The notes under the pieces: model-generated
Databases searched by the model: none
What the model was told of the DNA's origin: nothing
What the model saw: only the letters and a program-made list of their open reading frames with translations
Assembly (NCBI RefSeq): GCF_001514115.1
Contig: NZ_KQ948451.1
Location: 952,109-1,016,108, forward strand
Reading direction: 5' to 3'
Length of the DNA: 64,000 nt
Source: Streptomyces olivochromogenes
GTDB taxonomy: Bacteria > Actinomycetota > Actinomycetes > Streptomycetales > Streptomycetaceae
Part shown: one piece after another, positions 1-7,908 of the stretch
Numbering within the stretch: the first letter of the stretch is position 1
Layout of the letters: the number at the start of each line of letters is the position of its first letter
Program-made: the position numbers and the translations under genes

Positions 1-48
1 CCTCGTCTGTCCAACAGCCGGATCACCACGCCTTTGTGTGTCGGCCAT
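1..48 (-). CDS. Possible 5' end of a gene running off the left edge
   Basis: An ATG on the minus strand (48-46) opens 16 codons that run off the window without a stop (MADTQRRGDPAVGQTR). A good ribosome binding site, GAGGAG, lies four bases before the ATG. Only 16 residues are visible, so no family can be named. The case rests on the ribosome binding site alone. Confidence 0.35.
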   Translation of the reverse strand, partial: MADTQRRGDPAVGQTR

Positions 49-226
49 GTCACTCCTCGGTCGTGGGTTCCGGCCTCGACCAGGGGCCGGAACAAGGTGG
101 TCGAAGACCCGGTTGTGGACCTGGTTGTGGATCTGGTTGAGCCCAGGCAACCGAACCGGGCTGACGCCCTCCGGCCTTTTCCCTGACTTCAAGCTGACGT
201 GACCGAGGTCACACGGTCACAGTGCC
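49..226. promoter_or_regulatory. Intergenic region with inverted and direct repeats
   Basis: This gap lies between a possible minus-strand gene to the left and the 3' end of the response regulator. It holds a perfect 9-bp inverted repeat, GTTCCGGCC (67-75) and GGCCGGAAC (85-93), placed where an operator of the left-edge gene would be. It also holds three 12-bp direct repeats of the type CTGGTTGTGGAC (109-144), and a near-palindrome GTGACCGAGGTCAC (199-212) just beyond the response-regulator stop. Regulatory roles are inferred from position only. Confidence 0.35.
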
Positions 227-943
227 TCACAGGGTGGCGCGGCCTAACCAGTAGCCGAAGCCCCGGCGGGTGTGGATGAGGGCCGGTTCCTCCTGGTTCA
301 CCTTGCGTCGAAGGCGGGACACGAGCTTCTCGATCGCGTTCTCGGCGCGGACCTCACCCCAGACGTGGCGGCTGATCTGGTTCTTCGAGAACACCTGTTC
401 CGCGTTGACCAGCAGATGCCGCAACAGCCGGTACTCGGCGGGGGTCAGATCGAGCGCCCGCTGTCCGCGCCGCGCCTGACAGGCCGCGTCGTCGAGAACC
501 AGGTCGCCGTAGCGCGGCGAGCCGTCCCCGCGCCCCGCGCCCCTGCCGCGCAGCAGTACCTGCGCCCGGGCCAGCACCTCGACGATCCGGAAGGGCTTGG
601 TGACGTAGTCCACTTCGCCCAGGCCCAGATCGGGGATGAGACTGCCGAGGGAGTCGCACTCGGTCAGGAACAGCACGGGCGGTGGCCCGGTGGGCGTGAG
701 CCGGTGTCTGCGGGGGACGCCGCCCAAGTCGGTCAACGTCGTGTCGAGGACCACCAGGTCGAAGCGATGCTCGGAGAGCCGGGCCGCCAACTCGGCGCCG
801 TCGGCGGCGACTTCGACGTGATAGCCCGCCAGTTCCAGTGTGGTCGAGAGCAGTTCGGTGATTTCGGGGCCATCGGCGACCACGAGGACATGCTGACCCT
901 GCCCACGCACCGGCGACCGCCGCTCACTCACGTATCCGTACAT
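227..943 (-). CDS. Orphan OmpR-type response regulator with a weakened acidic pocket
   Basis: Cytoplasmic two-component transcription factor: receiver domain in the first half, winged-helix DNA-binding domain in the second (the LTPAEYRLLRHL and SRLRRKV segments are typical). The phosphoacceptor is probably Asp67 (VVLDTTL) and the conserved Lys lies in DYVTKPF. The usual acidic pair near the start of the receiver (DDE) reads ADG, so one acid is missing and phosphorylation may be altered. The ORF extends upstream to an ATG at 988; the later ATG at 943 gives a more normal receiver N-terminus but neither has a decisive ribosome binding site. No histidine kinase gene lies beside it. Confidence 0.8.
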   Translation of the reverse strand: MYGYVSERRSPVRGQGQHVLVVADGPEITELLSTTLELAGYHVEVAADGAELAARLSEHRFDLVVLDTTLTDLGGVPRRHRLTPTGPPPVLFLTECDSLGSLIPDLGLGEVDYVTKPFRIVEVLARAQVLLRGRGAGRGDGSPRYGDLVLDDAACQARRGQRALDLTPAEYRLLRHLLVNAEQVFSKNQISRHVWGEVRAENAIEKLVSRLRRKVNQEEPALIHTRRGFGYWLGRATL

Positions 944-1660
944 GGAAAGACCATTCGTGTAGGGCCGGACTTCACGCGGGAGCGGCACCGAGCGACGAGA
1001 GGGGTGCGGTCGGAGGTCTGCGCCGGGTCAGCCAGGCGGCGGGGGCGGTACTTCGGACGCGTGCGGGTGAGGGGAACGGCGCACTCACGGGGACTCCTCC
1101 GCGGGTCGCCGCGGGCGGGGGGTGCGGTGGCCGTTGGCGGTTCGGCGGGGTGCAACGGTCGCTGTCGAACGGTGCGGCGGGCCCTGCGAGTTGCCGCTGA
1201 GCGGGTTGGCTGCGCGTGATGCCGAGCGGTCGAACGGGGCGGGGTGTGCCGGGCGGTCGCGGGGGTGGGGTGCTGCCGGGCGGTCGTCGAGGTCGAGGAG
1301 CGCGCACCTGGGCTGTTGGTCGCGCCGGGGGTGGGGTGCCGTGCGGCTGAGTTGTCGGTCGCGCCGGACGCGGTGCGGTCGAGCGGCTGAGTTGTCGGTC
1401 GCATCGGGCGCGGGGTGTCGAGCGGCTGAACTGTCGGTCGCGCCGGACGCGGTGCGGTCGTGCGGTCGAGCTGAGGTCGCGCTGTGGAACGGCCCGCTCG
1501 GGGTTGCCCCCTGGGCACTGCCCTTCCGTTCGTTCGGACAGACCCGTCGCACCCCCTCCCCACCTCAGGCCCGGTGGCCTTCGGCCTGGCCGAGCCGAGC
1601 AGGTCACTCCCCTTCGCCCGGACCGGGGAGCCTGTGTTCCACACCGGACCCACCGTGGGA
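944..1660. repeat. Gene-free region with degenerate tandem repeats
   Basis: No convincing gene is seen in about 700 bases. The stretch from about 1150 to 1490 is strongly repetitive. The clearest part is a repeat of about 40 bp beginning GGCTGAGTTGTCGGTCGC, with copies at 1345, 1385 and 1424 and a decayed fourth after 1460. Related GGGGGTGGGGTGC blocks lie around 1263 and 1327. Open frames cross the region on both strands, but their translations are simple Arg/Pro/Thr-rich repeats and look like by-products of GC-rich DNA. Confidence 0.55.
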
Positions 1661-2185
1661 TCAGGCCGGGCGGGCAGCCCCGGCCGGCTCCCGGGGGGTC
1701 TCCTCGTCCTCGATGGCGTAGGAGAGGAAGTCGTCCACCATCCGGTGGAACAGGGTGGCGAGCTGCTGCAACTCCTGCGGCGACCAGTCCGCCAGAGCCA
1801 TCTGCATACCCCGCGTACTCGCCTCGCGGATGCGGTGGACCGCCTCCTCGCCTGCCGGGGTGATCTGAATGCGCTGCGCACGACGATCGTCGGGGTCCGG
1901 AACCCGGGTCACGAGACCGGCCTTCTGCAGCTGCTGCACCTGACGGGTGACGTGGGACGCCTCCACGGCCAGCCGGGCCGCCAGCTCGCCGGGGCGCATG
2001 GGCTCGGAGTCGGCGATCTGCCGCAGCAGCGCCGTCGCGGCACGGTCCAGCGCCACTCCGGCCAGCGCCATCAGCCGATCGTGCTGGCGGATCCCTCTGG
2101 CCAGGTAGGTGATGCGGCTCAGGGCGCGCTCGATCTCCAGCGTGGCGGTCGATACGGGGACGTCTGCGGGCGGCGGTGTGGGCAT
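1661..2185 (-). CDS. MarR-family transcriptional regulator
   Basis: A 174-aa winged-helix repressor. The central segment (MRPGELAARLAVEASHVTRQ, then a wing with DPDDRRAQRI) is the classic MarR DNA-binding core, with helical dimerisation segments on either side. Transcribed divergently from the zinc alcohol dehydrogenase at 2563; three copies of one operator-like motif lie between them close to this gene's start. This arrangement suggests autoregulation and control of the dehydrogenase, probably released by a small phenolic or electrophilic ligand as is common in the family. The ligand cannot be read from the sequence. Confidence 0.88.
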   Translation of the reverse strand: MPTPPPADVPVSTATLEIERALSRITYLARGIRQHDRLMALAGVALDRAATALLRQIADSEPMRPGELAARLAVEASHVTRQVQQLQKAGLVTRVPDPDDRRAQRIQITPAGEEAVHRIREASTRGMQMALADWSPQELQQLATLFHRMVDDFLSYAIEDEETPREPAGAARPA

Positions 2186-2205
2186 GGGTCCAGTCTAGCG
2201 TCTGA

Positions 2206-2283
2206 TTGCCTGAGTCAAGTAACTTAGCAAACCATTTGCTTGACTCAAGTACTTCACATATGCTTGCCTGACTCAAGTAAGCC
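2206..2283. promoter_or_regulatory. Triple MarR operator between marR-like gene and alcohol dehydrogenase
   Basis: Three near-identical direct copies of TTGCYTGASTCAAGTA start at 2206, 2236 and 2264, about one helical-turn multiple apart (30 and 28 bp). The middle copy contains a perfect palindrome CTTGACTCAAG (2239-2249); the outer two differ by one base (CCTGASTCAAG). The sites lie 21-98 bases upstream of the MarR start codon. On the minus strand TTGACT and TAGACT overlap this block as possible -35 and -10 boxes. The rest of the gap to 2562 is GC-rich with nothing recognisable. Confidence 0.7.
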
Positions 2284-2562
2284 AGTAGCCGGGGGCTGAC
2301 ACACAGACCGAGGCCCCCTCCAGCGGAGGCGACCTCGCCGCGCCGAACCCGTGGGGACGGGGGACGGCGCAGTCCCGGGCCCGGCGGCCGGTTCACTCCC
2401 TCGTCCACCGCCGGGCCCGAGGGCACCGACCCGCGCCACCTCTCCCCTGTCCGGCGAGGTCGTCGCTGATCCGACCGGGTCGCGAACCGCGCGCACCGGT
2501 CACGGCCCGTCCGAGCCGGAAGCAAGCAACTGTCGCAGCGTCTTCAGAAAGCGAATCCCTCC

Positions 2563-3606
2563 ATGGCCACCATGAAGTCCGTACAGACCGGCCCCGTCAA
2601 CGCCATCGACATCGTCGAGGTCGAGCGCCCGGTACCCGGTCCCAAGGACGTCCTCATACGCATCCGCGCCTGTGGCATCTGTGGAACCGACACCTTCTTC
2701 CTGCACATCGGCGGCGCGCCCTTCGGCCCCGACGGCTCCATGGTCTCCATCCCCCTCGGTCACGAGCCCGCGGGCGAGATCGTCGAGGTCGGCGCCGAGG
2801 TCGAGGACCTGAAGGTGGGCGACCGTGTGGTGGTCAACCCCCAGGCCGCCCCCTCCGGCATCATCGGCTGCGGCGGCAGGTTCGGCGCCCTGGCCGAGTA
2901 CCTCCTCATCGAGAACGCCGAGATCGGCAGGAGCGTCGCCGTCTTCCCCGGGACCGTTCCCTTCGACGTCGCGGCCCTCAACGAGCCCATGGCCGTCGCC
3001 CGTCACTGCGTCAACCGGTCCGGGGCCGAGCCGGCCGACAAGGTCGTGATCTTCGGTGCCGGGCCGATCGGTCTCGGCGCGGCGATCTGGCTGAAGCTGC
3101 GGGGGGTCCAGCACGTCACGGTCGCCGACGTCATCCCCGAGCGCCTGGAGACCGCGCTCGCCGTGGGTGCCGACGCCGTCATCAACTCCGCCGAGGAGAA
3201 CGTGACCGAGCGGCTGACCGAGCTGCACGGCCACGCCGCGAACGCGCTCGGGCAGCCCCGTCCCGACACCGACATCTACATCGACGCGGCCGGTGTCGCC
3301 GCCGTCATCAACACCACGGTCGAGTCGGCGAAGTGGGGAGCCAAGCTGGTCATGGTGGCCGTGCAGAAGAAGTCCGACGCGGTCGATCTCGGCGGGATGC
3401 TCCGCAGTGAGCTGACGCTCATCGCCTCGCAGGGCTACCCCACCGAGATCTTCGAGGTCACCCCCGAACTCGTCGAGCACCACGAGCGCTTCGCCAAGCT
3501 CATCAGCCACCGCGTTCCCTTCGGTGACGCCAAGCACGCCTTCGAGCTCGCGCTGACGCCGGGTGCGGCGGAGAAGGTCGTCGTGACCTTCGACGACGAG
3601 CGGTAG
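2563..3606 (+). CDS. Zinc-dependent medium-chain alcohol dehydrogenase
   Basis: A 347-aa NAD(P)-dependent MDR-family dehydrogenase. It shows the catalytic zinc ligand Cys37 in CGICGTD, His67-Glu68 in the GHEPAG motif, and a Rossmann nucleotide loop FGAGPIGLGA near residue 163. The four-cysteine structural zinc lobe normally found around residues 95-115 is missing; only one Cys (GCGGRFG) is left there, so it is a member of the subgroup without structural zinc (as in some butanediol or sorbitol dehydrogenases). Substrate unknown. Probably controlled by the divergent MarR regulator, and therefore perhaps part of a detoxification response. Confidence 0.85.
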   Translation: MATMKSVQTGPVNAIDIVEVERPVPGPKDVLIRIRACGICGTDTFFLHIGGAPFGPDGSMVSIPLGHEPAGEIVEVGAEVEDLKVGDRVVVNPQAAPSGIIGCGGRFGALAEYLLIENAEIGRSVAVFPGTVPFDVAALNEPMAVARHCVNRSGAEPADKVVIFGAGPIGLGAAIWLKLRGVQHVTVADVIPERLETALAVGADAVINSAEENVTERLTELHGHAANALGQPRPDTDIYIDAAGVAAVINTTVESAKWGAKLVMVAVQKKSDAVDLGGMLRSELTLIASQGYPTEIFEVTPELVEHHERFAKLISHRVPFGDAKHAFELALTPGAAEKVVVTFDDER

Positions 3607-3654
3607 TCCCGGGGAGCCTGTCGGGTGGGACGAACTACTTCCGGTTCCTTCCGA

Positions 3655-4659
3655 CTACTTCCGGCTCCTTCCTATCGACGCGGGGCCCAGCAGGAGGTTG
3701 GGGTCGGTGGACGTGGTGTAGGCGGCGCTGAGCACGTAGAGCGTGCCGTGGCGCAGCGCGACGGAGGTCGGGTTCTGCAGGCCGTCGGCGGCGGTGAGTA
3801 CGGTCGACGAGGTGCCGTCGCGGCGGATGCGTACGACGGTGTTGGGGCCGTTGAGCGCGGCCAGGATCTCGTCGCCGCGGCCGGTGAAGGCGAAGTCGTC
3901 GATGCCGGTGAGATCCGTCGCCCGGGTCCGGACGGGGCCGGGCCCGCCGCCCGGCCCGAACGGAATGCGCAGCACGGTGCCCCGGTCGAGGTTGGTCGCC
4001 CACAGCGCGTTGCCGTGGATCTTCAGACCGTTGACGCCGAGGAAGCCGGTCGCGGCGAGTTCGGGAGCGGCGGACCAGGTGGCCGGTTCGCTGCCGGTCG
4101 AGCCCTTCGTGGGGACGGTGTAGATCTTCCCCAGTACGGAGTCGGCGACGTGGAGCCTGCCGCGGTGTTCGTCCAGCACCAGTCCGTTGGGCAGGCCGTC
4201 CGCGGGGAGGGCGGCGATGCGCTGCGGGGTGCCACCCGGGCGCAGTCGCCACAGGCCGGTCAGGTCCGAAGTGCCGGTGGCGTAGAGGAAGTACAGGGTT
4301 CCGTCGTGGGCCCGGGCGATGCCGGTGGTCAGGGCGAAGCCGAGGACCGGGGTGTGCACTCCGCCGTCGGCCGGGGCCGGCAGGGTGGCCAGGACGCGGG
4401 TCGTGCCCGCCATGCTGACGGCGGCCACCTGCCGGGCGGCAGCGAAGGTGACGTCGGCCGTGCCGTCGGGCTCCAGCGCGATGTTCTCGGGCATCTGCCC
4501 CCGTGCCAGGTCGAAGTGAGCGGCGATACGGGGCTTCGCGAGCGGCCCGGTGGAGGCCCCCGCGGGGGACGCGGTGAGGGCGGTCACGGCGGTCATTGCG
4601 GCGGCCGCGACCATGGAGGCGAGTGCGGTCAGTTTCCGTGCGGTCGGTTTGGTTCTCAT
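3655..4659 (-). CDS. Secreted beta-propeller protein (SMP-30/NHL-like)
   Basis: A 334-aa exported protein. The N-terminus has a basic start, a hydrophobic stretch and an Ala-x-Ala type end (ASPAGAS, about residue 35), so it is likely cut by signal peptidase I. The body contains repeated blade-like segments (GLPNGLVLDEH, LGVNGLKIHG, GIDDFAFTGRGD, GLQNPTSVALR) as in SMP-30/NHL propellers. The start at 4659 was chosen because it opens directly on the signal peptide and overlaps the stop of the upstream XRE gene by ATGA, implying coupled translation. An upstream in-frame extension to 4905 lies inside the XRE gene and is not credible. Substrate or partner unknown. Confidence 0.8.
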   Translation of the reverse strand: MRTKPTARKLTALASMVAAAAMTAVTALTASPAGASTGPLAKPRIAAHFDLARGQMPENIALEPDGTADVTFAAARQVAAVSMAGTTRVLATLPAPADGGVHTPVLGFALTTGIARAHDGTLYFLYATGTSDLTGLWRLRPGGTPQRIAALPADGLPNGLVLDEHRGRLHVADSVLGKIYTVPTKGSTGSEPATWSAAPELAATGFLGVNGLKIHGNALWATNLDRGTVLRIPFGPGGGPGPVRTRATDLTGIDDFAFTGRGDEILAALNGPNTVVRIRRDGTSSTVLTAADGLQNPTSVALRHGTLYVLSAAYTTSTDPNLLLGPASIGRSRK

Positions 4660-5558
4660 GTTTCTTTCGCTGTTTCCTTCGCGATGGTTTTCGGGCGCAC
4701 GACGGACGGGCCGACCGCCGCCGTGCTGTGGGTGAGGAGGGTCATGGCGGCCCGGGACGGCGAGTCGGCCTCGGTGGTCGCGACGACGACGTACTGGCCC
4801 TGTTCGGTGTGCAGCGTCTGCTGGGTGACGTCCATGGCGCCGACCAGCGGATGCCGCATCGCGTAGACCGCGACGTCGCTGGTCTTGACCCGGTGGTCGG
4901 CCCACATCGCCGCGAACTCGGCGCTGTTGAGGGTCAGTTCACCGACGAGGGAGGCGAGTGCCGGGTCGTCGGGGTACTGCCCGGACGCCAGGCGCAACGT
5001 GCCCACGACGGCCCTGGCCTTGGCCGGCCAGTCCGCGTACAGATCGCGGGTGTGGGCGTCGAGGAACACCAGCCGGGCCATGTTGGGACGCTCACCCGGC
5101 CGGTCCGGGCCGTCCGGGTCGAGGTGTCCGGCGTACAGCGCGTGCCCGGCGCGGTTCCACGCCAGTACGTCGCTGTGCCGGCCCGTCACCACCACGGGCA
5201 CCTCCGGGAGCACGCCCAGGAGTTGGGCGACCGCGGGTGAGACCCGTTCCGGCGCCGGACGGCGCGTCCGGGGCCGGCGTCGGGCAGCGGCGGACAGCTC
5301 CCGCAGGTGCCGTCGTTCGGCCTCGCTCAGCCGCAGTGCCTGGGCGATCGCCTCCAGGACGTCCGGGGAGGCCTGGGACTGCCCCTGCTCCAGCCGCGCG
5401 TAGTACGACTCGCTCACCCCGGCGAGCCGGGCCAGTTCCTCGCGCCGCAGCCCCGGCACGCGACGGCGTTCGCCGTACGTCACCACGCCGAGGTCCTCGG
5501 GCCGCAGCTGCGAGCGGCGCGCCCGCAGGAACTCACCCAGCTGTCGTTTTCCGTCCAT
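4656..5558 (-). CDS. XRE-family regulator with MmyB-like ligand-binding domain
   Basis: A 300-aa transcription factor. Residues 1-75 form a helix-turn-helix (LRREELARLAGVSESYYARLEQGQ, shortened motif VSESYYARLEQG). The C-terminal part (VLAWNRAGHALY, ARLVFLDAHTRDLYADW, DVAVYAMRHPLVG) is the MmyB-type PAS-like domain common in Streptomyces and thought to bind a fatty-acid-like ligand. The start at 5558 (MDGKRQLGEF) is the family's usual one; an in-frame ATG at 5597 would add 13 atypical residues. It overlaps the secreted propeller gene by four bases. Confidence 0.85.
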   Translation of the reverse strand: MDGKRQLGEFLRARRSQLRPEDLGVVTYGERRRVPGLRREELARLAGVSESYYARLEQGQSQASPDVLEAIAQALRLSEAERRHLRELSAAARRRPRTRRPAPERVSPAVAQLLGVLPEVPVVVTGRHSDVLAWNRAGHALYAGHLDPDGPDRPGERPNMARLVFLDAHTRDLYADWPAKARAVVGTLRLASGQYPDDPALASLVGELTLNSAEFAAMWADHRVKTSDVAVYAMRHPLVGAMDVTQQTLHTEQGQYVVVATTEADSPSRAAMTLLTHSTAAVGPSVVRPKTIAKETAKET

Positions 5559-5619
5559 GCGCCGAGTATTGGGCTCCCCCGCGAGGGCCAACCACACCCT
5601 GATCGGGATACCCGAGGGC

Positions 5620-6498
5620 TCAGCGCTCCGTGAAGGTCACCTCGGCCGTGGCGTGCGCGGGATCCCGGTGGGTGGCGACGGACAGGTCGGCACGGTCGTC
5701 GCGGGGCGTCCCTCGGGCCAGCAGGTGTTCGCCGGCGAAGACGGGGCTGCGCAGCCGGTAGGACAGAGAAAGGACCTGCCGGGAGGGGGCGTCGCGGCGG
5801 ACCAGTTCCAGCATCAGGAGGGCCAGGAGCGGGCCGTGCACGACGAGCCCGGGATAGCCCTCGACGTCCCGGGCGTACGGCGTGTCGTAGTGGATGCGGT
5901 GGGCGTTCGCGGTGAGCGCGCTGAACCGGAACAGCAGGGGCGGGTCGGGGTGCAGCGGAAGGTGCCAGTGGCCGTCCGGCCGGGGAGTCGCCGAGGGGTC
6001 GGGCGCCGCCCGGGTGTGGGGGGTCGAGGTGCGGCCGGAACGGTAGACGATGTCCTGTTCCTCGACGAGACAGGTACGGCCGCGCTGGCGGAGTTCGTGG
6101 CGCTGGGTCACGAAGAGGAGTTCGCCGCTCCTGCCCCGCTTGGTGGTCACGGCCCCCAGGCTGCTGACGCGCTCGGCGCGCTCGCCGAGGCGCAGCGGCT
6201 CGTCGACCGTGCACCGCCCTCCGGCGACCATCCGCTGCCGGTCGGGGACCGGCGGGAGGAAGTGCCCGTGCCGGGGGTGGCCGTCGGCTCCGAGGTCCCG
6301 CTGGGCCGGCCAGCGCAGGAAGTAGAGCCAGTGCCACAGGGGCGGCAGGGGGTCGCCGGTGGTGGCGACGGGCGCGGGCTCGTCCAGGAGGGCCGACAGC
6401 GCGGCGACGGGGGCGGCGTGCAGGTCGTCCACGTCGGTGACCGCCTCGGGGGCCCACGACTCCACGTAGGAGCGGAGCGGGCCTGGGGTGCGCTGCAT
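5620..6498 (-). CDS. MaoC/FAS1-like acyl-CoA hydratase (mesaconyl-C4-CoA hydratase-like)
   Basis: A 292-aa double hot-dog hydratase. The N-terminal half carries the FAS1-like dehydratase domain (PPLWHWLYFL, RHGHFLPPVP), and the second half has the hydratase-2 type pattern FSALTANAHRIHYD, where Asp and His are expected to be catalytic, followed by GLVVHGPL. The family hydrates mesaconyl-C4-CoA or 3-methylfumaryl-CoA-type substrates. Start at 6498 (MQRTPGPL) is preferred over 6552 because the extra 18 residues look unrelated. It is divergent from a CoA transferase and acyl-CoA dehydrogenase, which supports a shared branched-chain or dicarboxylic acyl-CoA pathway. Confidence 0.8.
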   Translation of the reverse strand: MQRTPGPLRSYVESWAPEAVTDVDDLHAAPVAALSALLDEPAPVATTGDPLPPLWHWLYFLRWPAQRDLGADGHPRHGHFLPPVPDRQRMVAGGRCTVDEPLRLGERAERVSSLGAVTTKRGRSGELLFVTQRHELRQRGRTCLVEEQDIVYRSGRTSTPHTRAAPDPSATPRPDGHWHLPLHPDPPLLFRFSALTANAHRIHYDTPYARDVEGYPGLVVHGPLLALLMLELVRRDAPSRQVLSLSYRLRSPVFAGEHLLARGTPRDDRADLSVATHRDPAHATAEVTFTER

Positions 6499-6645
6499 TC
6501 CTCCATCATGTGCGCTGAGAACGCGTATCCGTCTCCGGTATGGAGCCATCACGGCTTGCTATTTCACCGAGGCCTCCATGAGCGACCATGATGGCATCAC
6601 GGCCGCGTCGCCGCGGTCTCCCGGCCAGCCTCTGGAGGTCGCCCC

Positions 6646-7848
6646 ATGACCGAGCTCTCCGAAGCGCTTCCGCTCTCCGGCATCACCGTCGTCAGCGTCG
6701 AGCAGGCGGTGGCGGCGCCCTACGCCACCCGTCAGCTGGCCGATCTCGGCGCCCGGGTGATCAAGGTGGAGCGCCCGGGAGGCGGCGACTTCGCCCGTCG
6801 CTACGACACCACCGTGCACGGCGAGTCCAGCTACTTCGTATGGCTCAACCGCTCCAAGGAGTCCCTGACCCTGGACCTGAAGTCGGCCCGGGGCCGGGAC
6901 GTCCTGGAGCGACTGCTCGCCGGTGCCGACGTCTTCGTACAGAACCTGGCGCCGGGCGCGGCCACCCGGCTCGGGCTGGACTCCCCGGCGTTGCGGGAGC
7001 GGTACCCGTCTCTGATCCCGTGCACCATCTCCGGATACGGGACCAGCGGGCCCTGGGCCGATCGCAAGGCGTACGACCTGCTCGTGCAGTGCCAGACCGG
7101 GCTGGTCTCCCTGACGGGGAACGAGCACGGGTCGGCCCGGACCGGGGTGTCGATCGCCGACATCGCGGCCGGGATGTACGCCTATTCGGGCGTCCTCACC
7201 GCCCTGTTCACGCGCGCCACCACGGGAGTCGCCCGCGCGGTGGAGGTCTCGCTGTTCGAGGCGCTGGCGGAGTGGATGGGGCAGCCGGCGTACTACACGC
7301 GCCACGGCGGCACCCAGCCGCCACGGCTCGGCACCCAGCACGCCACCATCGCCCCGTACGGCGCCTACCCCGCGGCCGACGGCAAGGACGTGCTCTTCTC
7401 GATCCAGAACGAGCGCGAATGGGCCGCGCTGTGCGAGCGGTTCCTGGGGCGCCCGGAGCTCGTCGACGACCCGCGTTTCGCCACCGGCTCGGACCGCGTG
7501 TCCCACCGGGAGGAGCTGAACGCGATCGTGGCCGCGCGGTTCCGCGCGCTGGACAGTCAGGAGGCGATGAAGCTGCTGGACGCGGCGGGGATCGCCAACT
7601 CCGGTGTGAACACGGTCGAGGAGTTCCTCACCCACCCCGTACTCGAGGAGCGCCACCGCTGGCAGGACGTACGACTGCCCGGGGGCGCGGGGCCCGTGCC
7701 CGCGCTGCTGCCGCCCGTCGACCTGGCCGGGGTCACTCCCCGTATGGACGCCGTTCCCGCCGTCGGCGAGCACACCGACACGATCCTGGCCGCGCTGGGA
7801 CACAGCGCGGCCGACATCGCCGCCCTCCGGGCCGACGGCGTCGTCTGA
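6646..7848 (+). CDS. CaiB/BaiF-family CoA transferase
   Basis: A 400-aa class III CoA transferase, which moves CoA between carboxylic acids through an enzyme-bound aspartyl anhydride. The N-terminal signature (SVEQAVAAPYATRQLADLGA, VIKVERPGGGDFAR) is clear. The catalytic Asp is Asp172 in VSIADIAAGM. Length is normal. The start ATG follows the sequence GGAGGTCGCCCC. The downstream acyl-CoA dehydrogenase starts 60 bases after the stop, so the two are probably co-transcribed. The likely substrate class is a C4-C5 dicarboxylate such as mesaconate or succinate, judging from the hydratase next door, but this is inference. Confidence 0.88.
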   Translation: MTELSEALPLSGITVVSVEQAVAAPYATRQLADLGARVIKVERPGGGDFARRYDTTVHGESSYFVWLNRSKESLTLDLKSARGRDVLERLLAGADVFVQNLAPGAATRLGLDSPALRERYPSLIPCTISGYGTSGPWADRKAYDLLVQCQTGLVSLTGNEHGSARTGVSIADIAAGMYAYSGVLTALFTRATTGVARAVEVSLFEALAEWMGQPAYYTRHGGTQPPRLGTQHATIAPYGAYPAADGKDVLFSIQNEREWAALCERFLGRPELVDDPRFATGSDRVSHREELNAIVAARFRALDSQEAMKLLDAAGIANSGVNTVEEFLTHPVLEERHRWQDVRLPGGAGPVPALLPPVDLAGVTPRMDAVPAVGEHTDTILAALGHSAADIAALRADGVV

Positions 7849-7908
7849 ATGCGCGGCCCGGCGCTTCCTCTCCCCCTCTCCGCGCGCGTCCCCAAGGAGC
7901 GGCACAGC

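Noticed and set aside
1085..1552. Open minus-strand frame of 155 codons
   Set aside because: The translation is a simple Arg/Pro/Thr repeat caused by the underlying DNA repeats, with no ribosome binding site or family resemblance.
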